DNA from: Neptunicella marina
Lineage (GTDB): Bacteria > Pseudomonadota > Gammaproteobacteria > Enterobacterales > Alteromonadaceae
Assembly: GCF_014270035.1 (NCBI RefSeq)
Contig: NZ_JACNEP010000006.1
Coordinates: forward strand, 186,001 to 250,000
Length of the DNA: 64,000 bases
Direction of reading: 5' to 3'
In this document: positions 21,675 to 29,168 of the stretch, piece after piece
Layout of the letters: each line of letters starts with the position of its first letter
How positions within the stretch are numbered: position 1 is the stretch's first letter
Notes under the pieces: model-generated
Databases searched by the model: none
Told to the model about the DNA's origin: nothing
What the model saw: the letters and a program-made list of their open reading frames with translations, nothing else
Program-made: the position numbers and the translations under genes

Positions 21675-21785
21675 GTGATTTATTGGCAACTGCTCAATGT
21701 AATGTTAATTCCTGTTAGCGCTTATATTGTTGGTGCGATGATCATCTCGATGCTGGAATGTCAGAAAAATAGTATGGATGATTGA
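21675..21785 (+). CDS. Small single-pass membrane peptide, AcrZ-like (36 aa)
   Basis: A 36-codon ORF with a GTG start preceded by AGGGGAG (21664-21670, four-base gap). The peptide is short, with a hydrophobic stretch from W4 to L27 containing a central Pro13-Val14, then a polar tail ECQKNSMDD. Size class, single helix and a proline in the first half of the helix (MLIPVSAYIVGAMII) resemble AcrZ, the small protein that binds AcrB in E. coli. It begins 89 bp after acrB, beyond a terminator. That it is translated, and that it partners AcrB, are inferences. A chance ORF is possible, though the ribosome site and uninterrupted hydrophobic run argue against it. Confidence 0.55.
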   Translation: MIYWQLLNVMLIPVSAYIVGAMIISMLECQKNSMDD

Positions 21786-21895
21786 TCCGACCCTTCATTT
21801 CCAAAAATAAGCAATCCTCCGTATTGTTTCATTAAAAACTCCATTTTTTTATCTGATAGAATAAACGCATTATTTATGTATTTTAGGAGCTGGTT

Positions 21896-22168
21896 GTGAG
21901 CAGAATGGTAAATTGTGCCTATTTGAATAAAGAGGCCGAAGGGTTGGATTTTCAGTTATACCCTGGGGATTTGGGAAAACGCATTTTCGACAACATCAGT
22001 AAAGAAGCCTGGGCCTTGTGGCAGAAAAAGCAAACCATGTTAATTAATGAAAAAAAGCTGAACATGATGAATCCTGAACACAGAAGTTTATTAGAGACTG
22101 AAATGCAGGCATTTTTATTTGAAGGTAAAGATGTGGAGATTGAAGGTTACACACCACCGGAAAAATAA
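21896..22168 (+). CDS. yggX: Fe(2+)-trafficking protein YggX
   Basis: Small cytoplasmic protein (90 residues) linked to iron trafficking and protection of Fe-S clusters from oxidative damage. It is nearly colinear with E. coli YggX, including [42 protein letters not shown] and the C-terminal [14 protein letters not shown]. The conserved cysteine is at position 7 (VNCAYL). The start is GTG, supported by AGGAG at 21885-21889 and by the family N-terminus MSR. In E. coli yggX follows mutY, whose Fe-S cluster it may protect. Here an efflux locus has come between them. Confidence 0.97.
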   Translation: MSRMVNCAYLNKEAEGLDFQLYPGDLGKRIFDNISKEAWALWQKKQTMLINEKKLNMMNPEHRSLLETEMQAFLFEGKDVEIEGYTPPEK

Positions 22169-22178
22169 TTATCACAGG

Positions 22179-22214
22179 AAAAAGTGCAGAAAACGGTGAT
22201 TAACTGCACTTTTT
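22179..22214 (+). terminator. Intrinsic terminator after yggX
   Basis: Perfect 11-bp stem AAAAAGTGCAG/CTGCACTTTTT with a 14-base loop, 10 bases after the yggX stop. Confidence 0.85.
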
Positions 22215-22256
22215 GTTTAAAGCCTAAGCAAACAGTAATTTTATTTAAAAAAGTGG

Positions 22257-22285
22257 TTGACTTAAAACGACGAAATCCGTTTAAT
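22257..22285 (+). promoter_or_regulatory. tRNA-Phe promoter
   Basis: TTGACT and TTTAAT separated by 17 bp, followed by a C-rich discriminator (GCATCCC) like that of stringently controlled stable-RNA promoters. It lies about 50 bases before the mature tRNA. Confidence 0.75.
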
Positions 22286-22335
22286 ACGCATCCCACAGGG
22301 GCAGTGATTCAAATCTTGCTTCTGTTACCGAGATT

Positions 22336-22411
22336 GCCCAGATAGCTCAGTCGGTAGAGCAGGGGATTGAAAATCCCCGTGTCGGTGGTTCGATTCCGCC
22401 TCTGGGCACCA
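22336..22411 (+). tRNA. tRNA-Phe (GAA)
   Basis: 76-base tRNA with encoded CCA. The acceptor stem GCCCAGA/TCTGGGC pairs fully. D arm GCTCAGTCGGTAGAGC is present, the anticodon stem is GGGGA/TCCCC with loop TTGAAAA (anticodon GAA at 22369-22371), and the T arm is GGTGG-TTCGATT-CCGCC. The sequence is close to E. coli tRNA-Phe. It has its own promoter and a terminator directly downstream, so it is a single-gene unit. Confidence 0.98.
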
Positions 22412-22422
22412 TTATTGCAGGA

Positions 22423-22450
22423 AGCCCTGTCAGCAGTGACGGGGCTTTTT
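22423..22450 (+). terminator. Intrinsic terminator of tRNA-Phe
   Basis: Stem AGCCCTGTCA/TGACGGGGCT (one G-T pair) with a GCAG loop and a run of five T. A decayed copy of the same hairpin lies at 22617-22644. Confidence 0.88.
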
Positions 22451-22498
22451 ACTTTTTGCTTCCCAATCAATTTCTGCGGCGTAATCTCACGTTTTCTT

Positions 22499-22680
22499 GT
22501 CGGTGGTTAGATTGCTCGCCACATTCCCTGTGGCTCACCTGCTGCGCAGGCCAGCTAAAGCTGTCCAGCAGCGTTCCAGACGCTGCTGTCAGCCTCTGGG
22601 CACCATTATTCCAGGAAGCCCTGTCAGAAATGACGGGACTTTTTATTTTGTGCGTCCCAATAAATTTCTGTATTTTTGAA
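22499..22680 (+). repeat. Partial tandem duplicate of the tRNA-Phe 3' end and terminator, interrupted by a hairpin-rich insert
   Basis: The T-arm segment GTCGGTGGTT.GATT at 22381 recurs at 22499 (offset 118). The tRNA 3' end CCTCTGGGCACCATTATT, terminator hairpin and following text at 22399-22480 recur at 22593-22680 (offset 194). The second unit is therefore a copy of the first with about 79 bases (22514-22592) replacing three. The insert is almost wholly four successive hairpins: GCCACA/TGTGGC, CCTGC/GCAGG, CAGCT/AGCTG and CAGCAGCGT/ACGCTGCTG. The copy cannot form a tRNA because it lacks everything before the T arm. The layout recalls the rtT repeats after E. coli tyrT. No credible protein is encoded between 22412 and 22750. 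Confidence 0.85.
22617..22644 (+). terminator. Second, decayed copy of the tRNA-Phe terminator
   Basis: Duplicate of the hairpin at 22423-22450 with two changes that weaken the stem (one mismatch, one G-T) but keep the T run and a GAAA loop. Confidence 0.65.
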
Positions 22681-22750
22681 TTTTAGTAACACGGGTAGTA
22701 ACAGCACAGCTTAGAAGAAAGTGGGCGTGTTACCAGGTAACTATTAGTTT

Positions 22751-23722
22751 TTATTTGGCCGGATGTTTACTATCAGCATAAATATGTCGCCACTGGCTTA
22801 GATAGCAGTAACTCACATAAACAACCATAAGTGTTGCCACCACCAGTTCAACAATCGCGATTTGATGTAATACCCTACTTAGCTGCTGCGTCACCGGCCA
22901 CTCAAAGCAACAATCGCTTACTTTAAATAAGGCGGTGGCACCAATTACCAATGGAAACGTAAAAGCCGCAAAGCCGGGGCTAAAAGGCTGGCGCAGCAGA
23001 TGAAACAGCGTGAAATAGATCAGAAGTGTCATTAATAACGCGATACCGAGTAGTAACAATATGACGGGTAATGACGGTTCGCTGATAACGCTTAAATAAC
23101 CCGCTAGCGATAAACTGGCCGGTGCCGCCATGATGGCTAATGTGGGTTTGGCTGCATCGATAAGTGGTGTACATAAAATTAAGCGATATAGCATCACAGG
23201 TAACATCAGGCCGTAACAGCTGATGCCAAACCATAGTAATAGCTGTGACAACGCCAAATAGTTAGCTGATGGGCAACATACGGCGGCCACGATAATACCA
23301 ATGGGCGGCACAAACCAGCTGGGCGCCATATGTTCCAAAGCGAAATCGCGTAATCTAAAGTAGATAAAACACAACAAAAATAAGCCATGTATACCGGTGG
23401 CGATTAACCATAAACCTGTGCCGGTGTCCTGTGAAAATTCCCGCACACTCACCGAAATAACCATTAATGCCATGCTCGATGTGGGCAAAACACTACTTAA
23501 TAAAGGGTGTTTTAAATCGGCGAGTAATAAGGCGGGATGTAACACAAATTTAGTCAGCAATAACACTAACAAGATGCTGGCGATAAAGGCTAATACCAGC
23601 TGAATGTTGCTTAAATTGGGCGAGATAAACTGCCAGCTAAGTCCTAAACTGGCTAGCCCAAGAGCCAAACCAGCAATGGGAGTAGGCGTTAACGAGAGAG
23701 TGTGTTTTAGTTTTGTTGGCAT
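22751..23722 (-). CDS. TDT/SLAC1 family transporter (TehA-like)
   Basis: Integral membrane protein of 323 residues with about ten hydrophobic helices, of the tellurite-resistance/dicarboxylate transporter (TDT) family, which includes TehA and SLAC1-type anion channels. Family-like segments are PIAGLALGLASLG in helix 1, HPALLLADLKHPLLSSVLPTSSMALMVIS, HMAPSWFVPPIGI, AAPASLSLAGY and QPFSPGFAAFTFPL. It is divergent from a LysR regulator with 126 bp between starts, so that regulator probably controls it. The substrate is unknown; tellurite resistance should not be assumed. Confidence 0.82.
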   Translation of the reverse strand: MPTKLKHTLSLTPTPIAGLALGLASLGLSWQFISPNLSNIQLVLAFIASILLVLLLTKFVLHPALLLADLKHPLLSSVLPTSSMALMVISVSVREFSQDTGTGLWLIATGIHGLFLLCFIYFRLRDFALEHMAPSWFVPPIGIIVAAVCCPSANYLALSQLLLWFGISCYGLMLPVMLYRLILCTPLIDAAKPTLAIMAAPASLSLAGYLSVISEPSLPVILLLLGIALLMTLLIYFTLFHLLRQPFSPGFAAFTFPLVIGATALFKVSDCCFEWPVTQQLSRVLHQIAIVELVVATLMVVYVSYCYLSQWRHIYADSKHPAK

Positions 23723-23770
23723 CAGTTCTTCTACCTTTTTGCTTTGGCTGAAGACTACGCTGTGTTTTGT

Positions 23771-23818
23771 GTTTAGAATATCGATATATATTTAATGTAT
23801 AGTTTAGTTTTTCTAAAC
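23771..23818. promoter_or_regulatory. Candidate LysR binding region between TDT gene and lysR
   Basis: GTTTAG occurs at 23771-23776 and again at 23802-23807, where it forms an inverted repeat with CTAAAC at 23813-23818 around TTTTT. Between them is the palindrome ATATCGATAT (23778-23787). The spacing of 31 bp between the two GTTTAG copies is about three helical turns, as expected for LysR tetramer recognition and activation sites. Confidence 0.4.
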
Positions 23819-23848
23819 GCATGTGGGTTTGATTGGATCGTTTTGTTT

Positions 23849-24733
23849 ATGAAATTAACCTTGCAACAGTTAAAGGTTTTTAGCGCCATTGCCAGTAAAG
23901 GTAATTTAGGCGCTGCTGCCGACGCGCTTTTTATTACTAAAGGGGCGGTCTCACAAAATCTGCAACAGCTTGAATCACAGTTAGCTACTCAGTTGTTCGA
24001 TCGGGTGCATCCACGTTTGCAACTCAATAGCGAAGGGCGGCGCTTGCAACCTATGGTCGATGAAGTGCTGGCGCGAGTGGATGATATTCAGTTGCAGTTT
24101 TCAGGGCAAAACCAGCCCGTTAGTGAATTACGCTTAGGCGCCAGCCAGACGATCGGTAATTATCTGTTACCTAAATTATTAGCGCATCATGCACCGCAAC
24201 AATTAGCTCACACTCAGGTGGTGATCGCTAATAGTCAGCAGCTTTGCGATAAGGTCAGTCACTTTGAACTGGATATGGCATTAATCGAAGGCCAAAACAC
24301 CCATCAGCAATTACAGGCGACGCCCTGGCGCAAAGACCATATGTGTGTGGTGGCTGCAGCGCAACACCCTTTAGCTGCCGTAAAAAAACTGTCACTTAAT
24401 GCGCTAAATCAACAGCCATGGATTTTACGCGAGTTGGCATCGGGCAGTCGCGAGCAGTTTGAATTGCATTTGCGACCCAATTTGCCCGATATTCAATCGG
24501 TGCTGGAGCTTGGAAGTCTGGAAGCTGTGATGCTGGCCGTTGAGCAAGGACTGGGCTTAACCTTTATTTCGCAGTTAGCAGCTGAAACGCGTTTGGCATC
24601 AGGCAAATTGGTGGCGTTGAAACTCGATCAGCAGTTTGAACGCCAGCTATTTATGGTGTGGCATAAAAACAAATATTTAGGCGGTAATCTGCAGCGCTTT
24701 ATTGATAATTTGCGGGAACAAACGGCTCAATAA
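23849..24733 (+). CDS. LysR family transcriptional regulator
   Basis: LysR-type regulator of 294 residues. The N-terminal winged helix-turn-helix is clear (LTLQQLKVFSAIASKGNLGAAADAL and TKGAVSQNLQQLESQL split over residues 3-46), and the effector-binding domain follows with SELRLGASQTIGNYLLP. I chose the ATG at 23849 because the family fold begins right there; 18 extra codons upstream are not LysR-like and run into the operator region. Divergent orientation to the TDT transporter suggests that gene is its target. The effector is unknown. Confidence 0.9.
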   Translation: MKLTLQQLKVFSAIASKGNLGAAADALFITKGAVSQNLQQLESQLATQLFDRVHPRLQLNSEGRRLQPMVDEVLARVDDIQLQFSGQNQPVSELRLGASQTIGNYLLPKLLAHHAPQQLAHTQVVIANSQQLCDKVSHFELDMALIEGQNTHQQLQATPWRKDHMCVVAAAQHPLAAVKKLSLNALNQQPWILRELASGSREQFELHLRPNLPDIQSVLELGSLEAVMLAVEQGLGLTFISQLAAETRLASGKLVALKLDQQFERQLFMVWHKNKYLGGNLQRFIDNLREQTAQ

Positions 24734-24939
24734 CATCAACGCTACGAGAATAGCTAGGTGTTAAGTAACCGGATATATAAACAATTATCCGCCATTATGC
24801 TGAATCAAGCGCTTAATTCTGGCGTATCAAACCGTTACAAATAACCTTAATTCTTTACGTAATTTATACGCGCTGGCGCTAGAGTCGTTGATGAATCATC
24901 AGGTAGACTGAATTGGTTATTCCTATCTGTGAGAACCCT

Positions 24940-27021
24940 ATGAAAAAAACAACCCTGACACTGGCCATTGCTGGTGTACTGGCATTAGGTGGTTTAACTG
25001 CCTGTAATCATAATGATGCACCTGCAGTTCAACAAAAAGTCCAGGCTGATATTGGTATTGATAAATCGGCAATGGATACCTCAGTTAAGCCTGGTGATGA
25101 TTTCTATAGCTATGCCAACGGCAACTGGATGGAAACCACTGAAATTCCTTCAGATCGTTCCAGCACTGGTTCATTTTTAGTGGCGTTTGAGTCTACCGAA
25201 AAACACAATAAAGACTTGCTCAATGAGCTGCTGAAAACCACTCATCCAGTTGATTCTGATGACGCCAAAATCGTCGATTTTTATCGTGCTTATGTCAATG
25301 TAGATGCCATCAATCAGGCGGGTATGCAGCCTGTGCAGGATACGCTGGCGAAATATACGGCAATTGGTGACAAGCAGCAGCTATCTAAAGTGCTGGGTGG
25401 AAATGTACGTGCTGACGTTGATCCATTAAACGCCACTAACTTTTTTACTGAAAACCTGTTTGGCATATTTGTAACGCAAGGTCTGGCAACGCCGGGTGAA
25501 GTTCTGCCTTATGTATTGCAAGGCGGTTTAGGTCTGCCAGAGCGTGAATATTACTTATCTGATGATCCTAAAATGCAGGAAATCAGAAGCGAATATAAAA
25601 AGTACATAGTGACGTTACTGACAGAAGCAGGCATTGAAGATGCCAATGCTAAAGCGGTACGTATTTTCAATTTGGAAAATAAAATCGCGCAGGCACATGT
25701 TAGCCGCGAGCGTAGCGAAGATTTTTCTAAGTCCGCGGATATCTGGAATCGCAGTGACTTTGACAGCAAAGCACCGGGTATTGACTGGAATGAGTTTTTC
25801 AACGCCGCACAGTTAGGTGAACAACAACGTTTCGATGCTTATCATGCTCCGGCTATCACAGGGTTATCGGCACTGGTGGCCAGTGAATCGTTAGAGTCCT
25901 GGAAAGACTGGTTAATTTTCCACGAAATTAACAGTCATGCCAGCGCATTACCCAGTGCTATCGACAATGCTCACTTTGCATTTTATGGCACTACCTTGCG
26001 TGGCACCCCCCAGCAACGTACTCGTGAAAAACGTGCGCAAGCCGCGTTGGATGTTTACTTAGGTGACGCAGTTGGCGAGGCTTATGTGAAGAAATACTTT
26101 CCGGCATCAGCTAAAGCCAAAGTCAGCGATATGGTGGATAACATTATCCATGCTTTCCATGACCGCGTAGCAAAAATTGACTGGATGGCTGAAAGTACCA
26201 AACAGGAAGCGCTGAAAAAAGTCGATTCGATTGTTGTCGGAGTAGGGTATCCCGATCACTGGCGCGATTATAGTCAGTTTAACGTTACCGATAACAATGC
26301 ATACGCCAACATGGTTGAAGGTGAAAAAGCTGAATATACTCACCAGCTTGCCAAAATCGGTCAGCCACAGGACAAAGGCGAATGGTGGATGAATGCGCAA
26401 ATTGTTAACGCGGTCAACTTGCCGGTGCAAAATGCACTTAACTTCCCTGCCGGTATTTTGCAACGTCCATTCTTTGTCGCGAATGCCGATGATGCCTATA
26501 ACTATGGCGCCATTGGTGCCGTTATTGGTCATGAAATTAGCCATAGCTTTGATAACAATGGCGCGGCATTTGATTCTACCGGTGCAATGCGTAACTGGTG
26601 GACAGATGAAGACTTTAAACACTTTGCAGAACAAGGCGATGCCTTAGCCAATCAGTTTGATCAGTATGCGCCTTTCCCAGATTTGCATGTAAACGGCAAA
26701 TTGACCCTAGGTGAGAACATTGCCGATGTGGCTGGCTTAGCCGCAGCTTACGATGCATATCGTGCCTCGTTAGGTGGAAAAGAAGCTCCTGTGATTGATG
26801 GTTTCACCGGTGATCAGCGTTTCTTTATAGGTTTTGCACAAACCTGGGCAACCAAAATGCGTGATAAAGCCATGCGTGCGCGTATCGCCACCGATGGTCA
26901 CGCGCCGGGTAACTACCGTGCGTTAACCGTGCGTAATATCGATGCCTGGTACAAGGCCTTTAATGTTAAACCGGGCGATAAGCTGTATCTGGCACCAGAG
27001 CAGCGCGTTAAAATCTGGTAA
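24940..27021 (+). CDS. M13 family metallopeptidase lipoprotein (PepO/neprilysin-like)
   Basis: Zinc endopeptidase of 693 residues, exported as a lipoprotein: the signal peptide ends LGGLTAC, and the ATG at 24940 is chosen because the lipoprotein signal starts there (GAGAA upstream). N-terminal M13 features are DDFYSYANGNWM and EREYYLSDD. The catalytic domain has the zinc motif HEISH in IGHEISHSFDNNGA, the third ligand in GENIADVAGL, and the C-terminal ending CDC is replaced by APEQRVKIW. It degrades short peptides in the periplasm or at the cell surface. It is a single gene with its own terminator. Confidence 0.93.
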   Translation: MKKTTLTLAIAGVLALGGLTACNHNDAPAVQQKVQADIGIDKSAMDTSVKPGDDFYSYANGNWMETTEIPSDRSSTGSFLVAFESTEKHNKDLLNELLKTTHPVDSDDAKIVDFYRAYVNVDAINQAGMQPVQDTLAKYTAIGDKQQLSKVLGGNVRADVDPLNATNFFTENLFGIFVTQGLATPGEVLPYVLQGGLGLPEREYYLSDDPKMQEIRSEYKKYIVTLLTEAGIEDANAKAVRIFNLENKIAQAHVSRERSEDFSKSADIWNRSDFDSKAPGIDWNEFFNAAQLGEQQRFDAYHAPAITGLSALVASESLESWKDWLIFHEINSHASALPSAIDNAHFAFYGTTLRGTPQQRTREKRAQAALDVYLGDAVGEAYVKKYFPASAKAKVSDMVDNIIHAFHDRVAKIDWMAESTKQEALKKVDSIVVGVGYPDHWRDYSQFNVTDNNAYANMVEGEKAEYTHQLAKIGQPQDKGEWWMNAQIVNAVNLPVQNALNFPAGILQRPFFVANADDAYNYGAIGAVIGHEISHSFDNNGAAFDSTGAMRNWWTDEDFKHFAEQGDALANQFDQYAPFPDLHVNGKLTLGENIADVAGLAAAYDAYRASLGGKEAPVIDGFTGDQRFFIGFAQTWATKMRDKAMRARIATDGHAPGNYRALTVRNIDAWYKAFNVKPGDKLYLAPEQRVKIW

Positions 27022-27044
27022 TTTTTTAATTCACCAATATTTAG

Positions 27045-27070
27045 AAAGCGTCCTTTAGGGGCGCTTTTTT
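27045..27070 (+). terminator. Intrinsic terminator after the M13 peptidase gene
   Basis: AAGCGTCC and GGGGCGCTT pair around a TTTA loop (one G-T), followed by a run of T. Confidence 0.8.
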
Positions 27071-27258
27071 ATTGTCTTGTTCAGCTACATAATTTTGCAG
27101 CGGTAACGCTAAACAATGCTAAAACCGCTAAATAACATAAAATCCATATGTGAATTAATTTTTAGAAAAGACACGTAAAGGTCAAAGGCGAATTGATCTG
27201 TATAACTGCTTAACGGATGATAAAACCAATCTTTGTTGGCCAGTTTTGTAGGGGAAAG

Positions 27259-28911
27259 ATGATGCGGCAGATTGTTTTATGGTGTGTTGTAGGTTTGACA
27301 TGTTTGGGCCATGCGTATGCTGCTAAAGCGGATTTATGGCAAGCCGATTTGGCAGATGGTACTTATCAAAATCCGGTGCTACCGCTCGATTATTCTGATC
27401 CCGATGTGGTTGCTGTTGGCGATGATTTTTATCTTACTGCATCCAGTTTTAATGCCGCTCCCGGGCTGCCTATTCTGCATTCCACCGATTTAGTTAACTG
27501 GACTCTGATTAATTACGCATTACCACGTCAGGTACCTGAAACTCGTTTTGCTGCTCCGCAGCACGGTAATGGGGTGTGGGCGCCGAATATTCGATATCAC
27601 GATAATCGATACTGGATTTTTTACCCCGACCCCGATGCCGGGATTTATATGATCCAGGCGTCCAACCCTTCCTCTAGTTGGAGTAAACCTAAATTAATTC
27701 TGGATGGAAAAGGCATTATCGACCCAACGCCGCTGTGGGATGACGATGGTAATGCGTATTTGTTGCATGCGTGGGCCAAAAGCCGGGCCGGTTTTAATAA
27801 TGTGCTTAGCCTGCACAAAATGACACCCGATGGGCAATCAGCAGAACAAGATTACACCACCATTGTTGATGGCAATAAAATCGATGGTTATCGCACGCTA
27901 GAAGGCCCCAAATTTTATAAACGTAATGGCTACTATTATATTTTTGCCCCTGTTGGTGGCGTTGATTTAGGTGATCAGGCGGTATTTCGTAGTAAAAATA
28001 TTATGGGGCCTTATGAACATCGCACTGTGATGACACAAGGCAATACCGCGGTAAATGGCCCGCATCAGGGCGCATGGATCCATACTCAGGCTGGCGAAGA
28101 CTGGTTTATGCATTTTCAGGCGCGTCATGCTTATGGTCGAATTGTGCATTTGCAACCAATGCAATGGCACAACGACTGGCCTGTAATTGGCGAGGACAAA
28201 GATGGTAATGGTATTGGTCAACCGGTAATACGCTATAAAAAGCCCAAGACCCATGAAGTGTCTGATATTAAATATTTATCATTTGATGACGAATTTAATC
28301 CTAAAGGTCTGGCTCTGGCATGGCAGTGGAATGCAAACCCGCAACCTGACTGGTATTCGCTTACCTCCAGACCCGGCTGGTTGCGTTTGCAAAGCCAGCT
28401 GGGCACGCAGGATCAAACCGCTAACTTGTGGACTCAACCCGCGTTGTTGTTACAAAAACTGCCGGCGCCAGTGTTTAATGTGACGACCAAAATCGATGTC
28501 AGGCGTATGGGGAAATCTTCGCGCAGTGGTTTGCTGTTATTCGGTGAAAACTATGCCTGGATTGGGGTGAAGTCGGATGCTCAGGATCAAAATGCAGTTG
28601 TTATGGTGCACTGCAAAAATGCACGCAAAGGTTGTGATGAGTCGGTAGTGGAACAGTTGCCACTGCAGGGGAATGTGCTGGAGTTACGCATTACCTTGCA
28701 GCGCGGTGCGTCAGCTGTTTTCGCGTACAAAATGAATGAACAAACTGACTTTAAAGCCTTAGGTGAACATTTTATGGCGACTAAAGGGCGCTGGGTCGGC
28801 GCGAAAATTGGATTATTTAGTGAGACCACGTCAGTTGAGCAAGCTGGCTCTGTTGATGTGGATTACGTGCGTTTTACCTTGCCCGATGGAGTAACATTAC
28901 CGATAGATTAG
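27259..28911 (+). CDS. Glycoside hydrolase family 43 protein (xylosidase/arabinofuranosidase type)
   Basis: Secreted glycosidase of 550 residues with a signal peptide (MMRQIVLWCVVGLTCLGHAYA). The N-terminal five-bladed propeller has the GH43 triad: Asp in LDYSDPDVV, Asp in GIIDPTPLW and Glu in RTLEGPKF. The C-terminal part (from about residue 340) is the beta-sandwich domain usual in GH43 xylosidases and arabinofuranosidases. The ATG at 27259 follows AGGGGAAAG; a more upstream ATG would spoil the signal peptide. It probably trims xylan, arabinoxylan or related side chains in the periplasm. It is not within a visible polysaccharide-utilisation cluster. Confidence 0.88.
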   Translation: MMRQIVLWCVVGLTCLGHAYAAKADLWQADLADGTYQNPVLPLDYSDPDVVAVGDDFYLTASSFNAAPGLPILHSTDLVNWTLINYALPRQVPETRFAAPQHGNGVWAPNIRYHDNRYWIFYPDPDAGIYMIQASNPSSSWSKPKLILDGKGIIDPTPLWDDDGNAYLLHAWAKSRAGFNNVLSLHKMTPDGQSAEQDYTTIVDGNKIDGYRTLEGPKFYKRNGYYYIFAPVGGVDLGDQAVFRSKNIMGPYEHRTVMTQGNTAVNGPHQGAWIHTQAGEDWFMHFQARHAYGRIVHLQPMQWHNDWPVIGEDKDGNGIGQPVIRYKKPKTHEVSDIKYLSFDDEFNPKGLALAWQWNANPQPDWYSLTSRPGWLRLQSQLGTQDQTANLWTQPALLLQKLPAPVFNVTTKIDVRRMGKSSRSGLLLFGENYAWIGVKSDAQDQNAVVMVHCKNARKGCDESVVEQLPLQGNVLELRITLQRGASAVFAYKMNEQTDFKALGEHFMATKGRWVGAKIGLFSETTSVEQAGSVDVDYVRFTLPDGVTLPID

Positions 28912-28982
28912 TATCGCGACTTTTAAATTTTATAACCTTTATATCTCAAAAACTTTGTTCAAAAAATCGAAAGACTATGTAG

Positions 28983-29003
28983 TATAATTACCGCTAGTAA
29001 TTA
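28983..29003 (+). promoter_or_regulatory. -10 element overlapped by a palindrome upstream of the antitoxin gene
   Basis: A consensus TATAAT (28983-28988) overlaps a perfect inverted repeat, TAATTAC/GTAATTA with a five-base centre (28985-29003). AGGAGG follows immediately and the antitoxin ATG is at 29013. A protein bound to the palindrome would block RNA polymerase, the usual layout for autoregulated toxin-antitoxin operons. Confidence 0.6.
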
Positions 29004-29012
29004 GGAGGGTCT

Positions 29013-29168
29013 ATGGCAAATACCAATGCATTAGAAAAAAACAAACAAATCAGGTTTGTACCTAAAATGGAAAATTACTATACAAGCCTTACCTATGAGG
29101 GAATGACACCACCTTCAAAAAACAAGGTGCAATCTGTTGATGATTTAAAACGTAAGTATGCACGATAA
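29013..29168 (+). CDS. yhfG: YhfG-like antitoxin of Fic (51 aa)
   Basis: Small ORF with a strong AGGAGG Shine-Dalgarno sequence, ending 11 bases inside the fic gene. It encodes 51 residues. The class I Fic inhibitory motif (S/T)xxxE(G/N) is present as S25-LTY-E29-G30, and the C-terminus (DDLKRKYAR) resembles the basic tail of E. coli YhfG (ending RRHYER). In known YhfG/VbhA proteins the glutamate of this motif reaches into the Fic active site and blocks productive ATP binding. Size, motif and overlap with fic together make the call strong despite low sequence identity. Confidence 0.85.
   Translation: MANTNALEKNKQIRFVPKMENYYTSLTYEGMTPPSKNKVQSVDDLKRKYAR

Noticed and set aside
22593..22605. A second tRNA gene suggested by CCTCTGGGCACCA
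   Set aside because: Only the last 13 bases of tRNA-Phe are repeated here; the D arm, anticodon arm and 5' acceptor strand are missing.
22456..22686. Open reading frame of 76 codons across the tRNA-Phe repeat
   Set aside because: It runs through the terminator, the hairpin insert and the duplicated tRNA end, has no ribosome site and an improbable composition. The repeat explains the sequence better.
24770..24791. CGGATA/TATCCG inverted repeat before the M13 peptidase gene
   Set aside because: Ten-base spacer and no associated regulator; could be chance in an AT-rich region.
26107..26634. 175-codon minus-strand ORF inside the M13 peptidase gene
   Set aside because: It mirrors the conserved HEISH region; no family resemblance, so a shadow frame.
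27099..27129. AGCGGT...ACCGCT inverted repeat upstream of the GH43 gene as an operator
   Set aside because: Arms are six bases and 19 bases apart with no regulator gene nearby; likely to occur by chance, so not listed as a feature.
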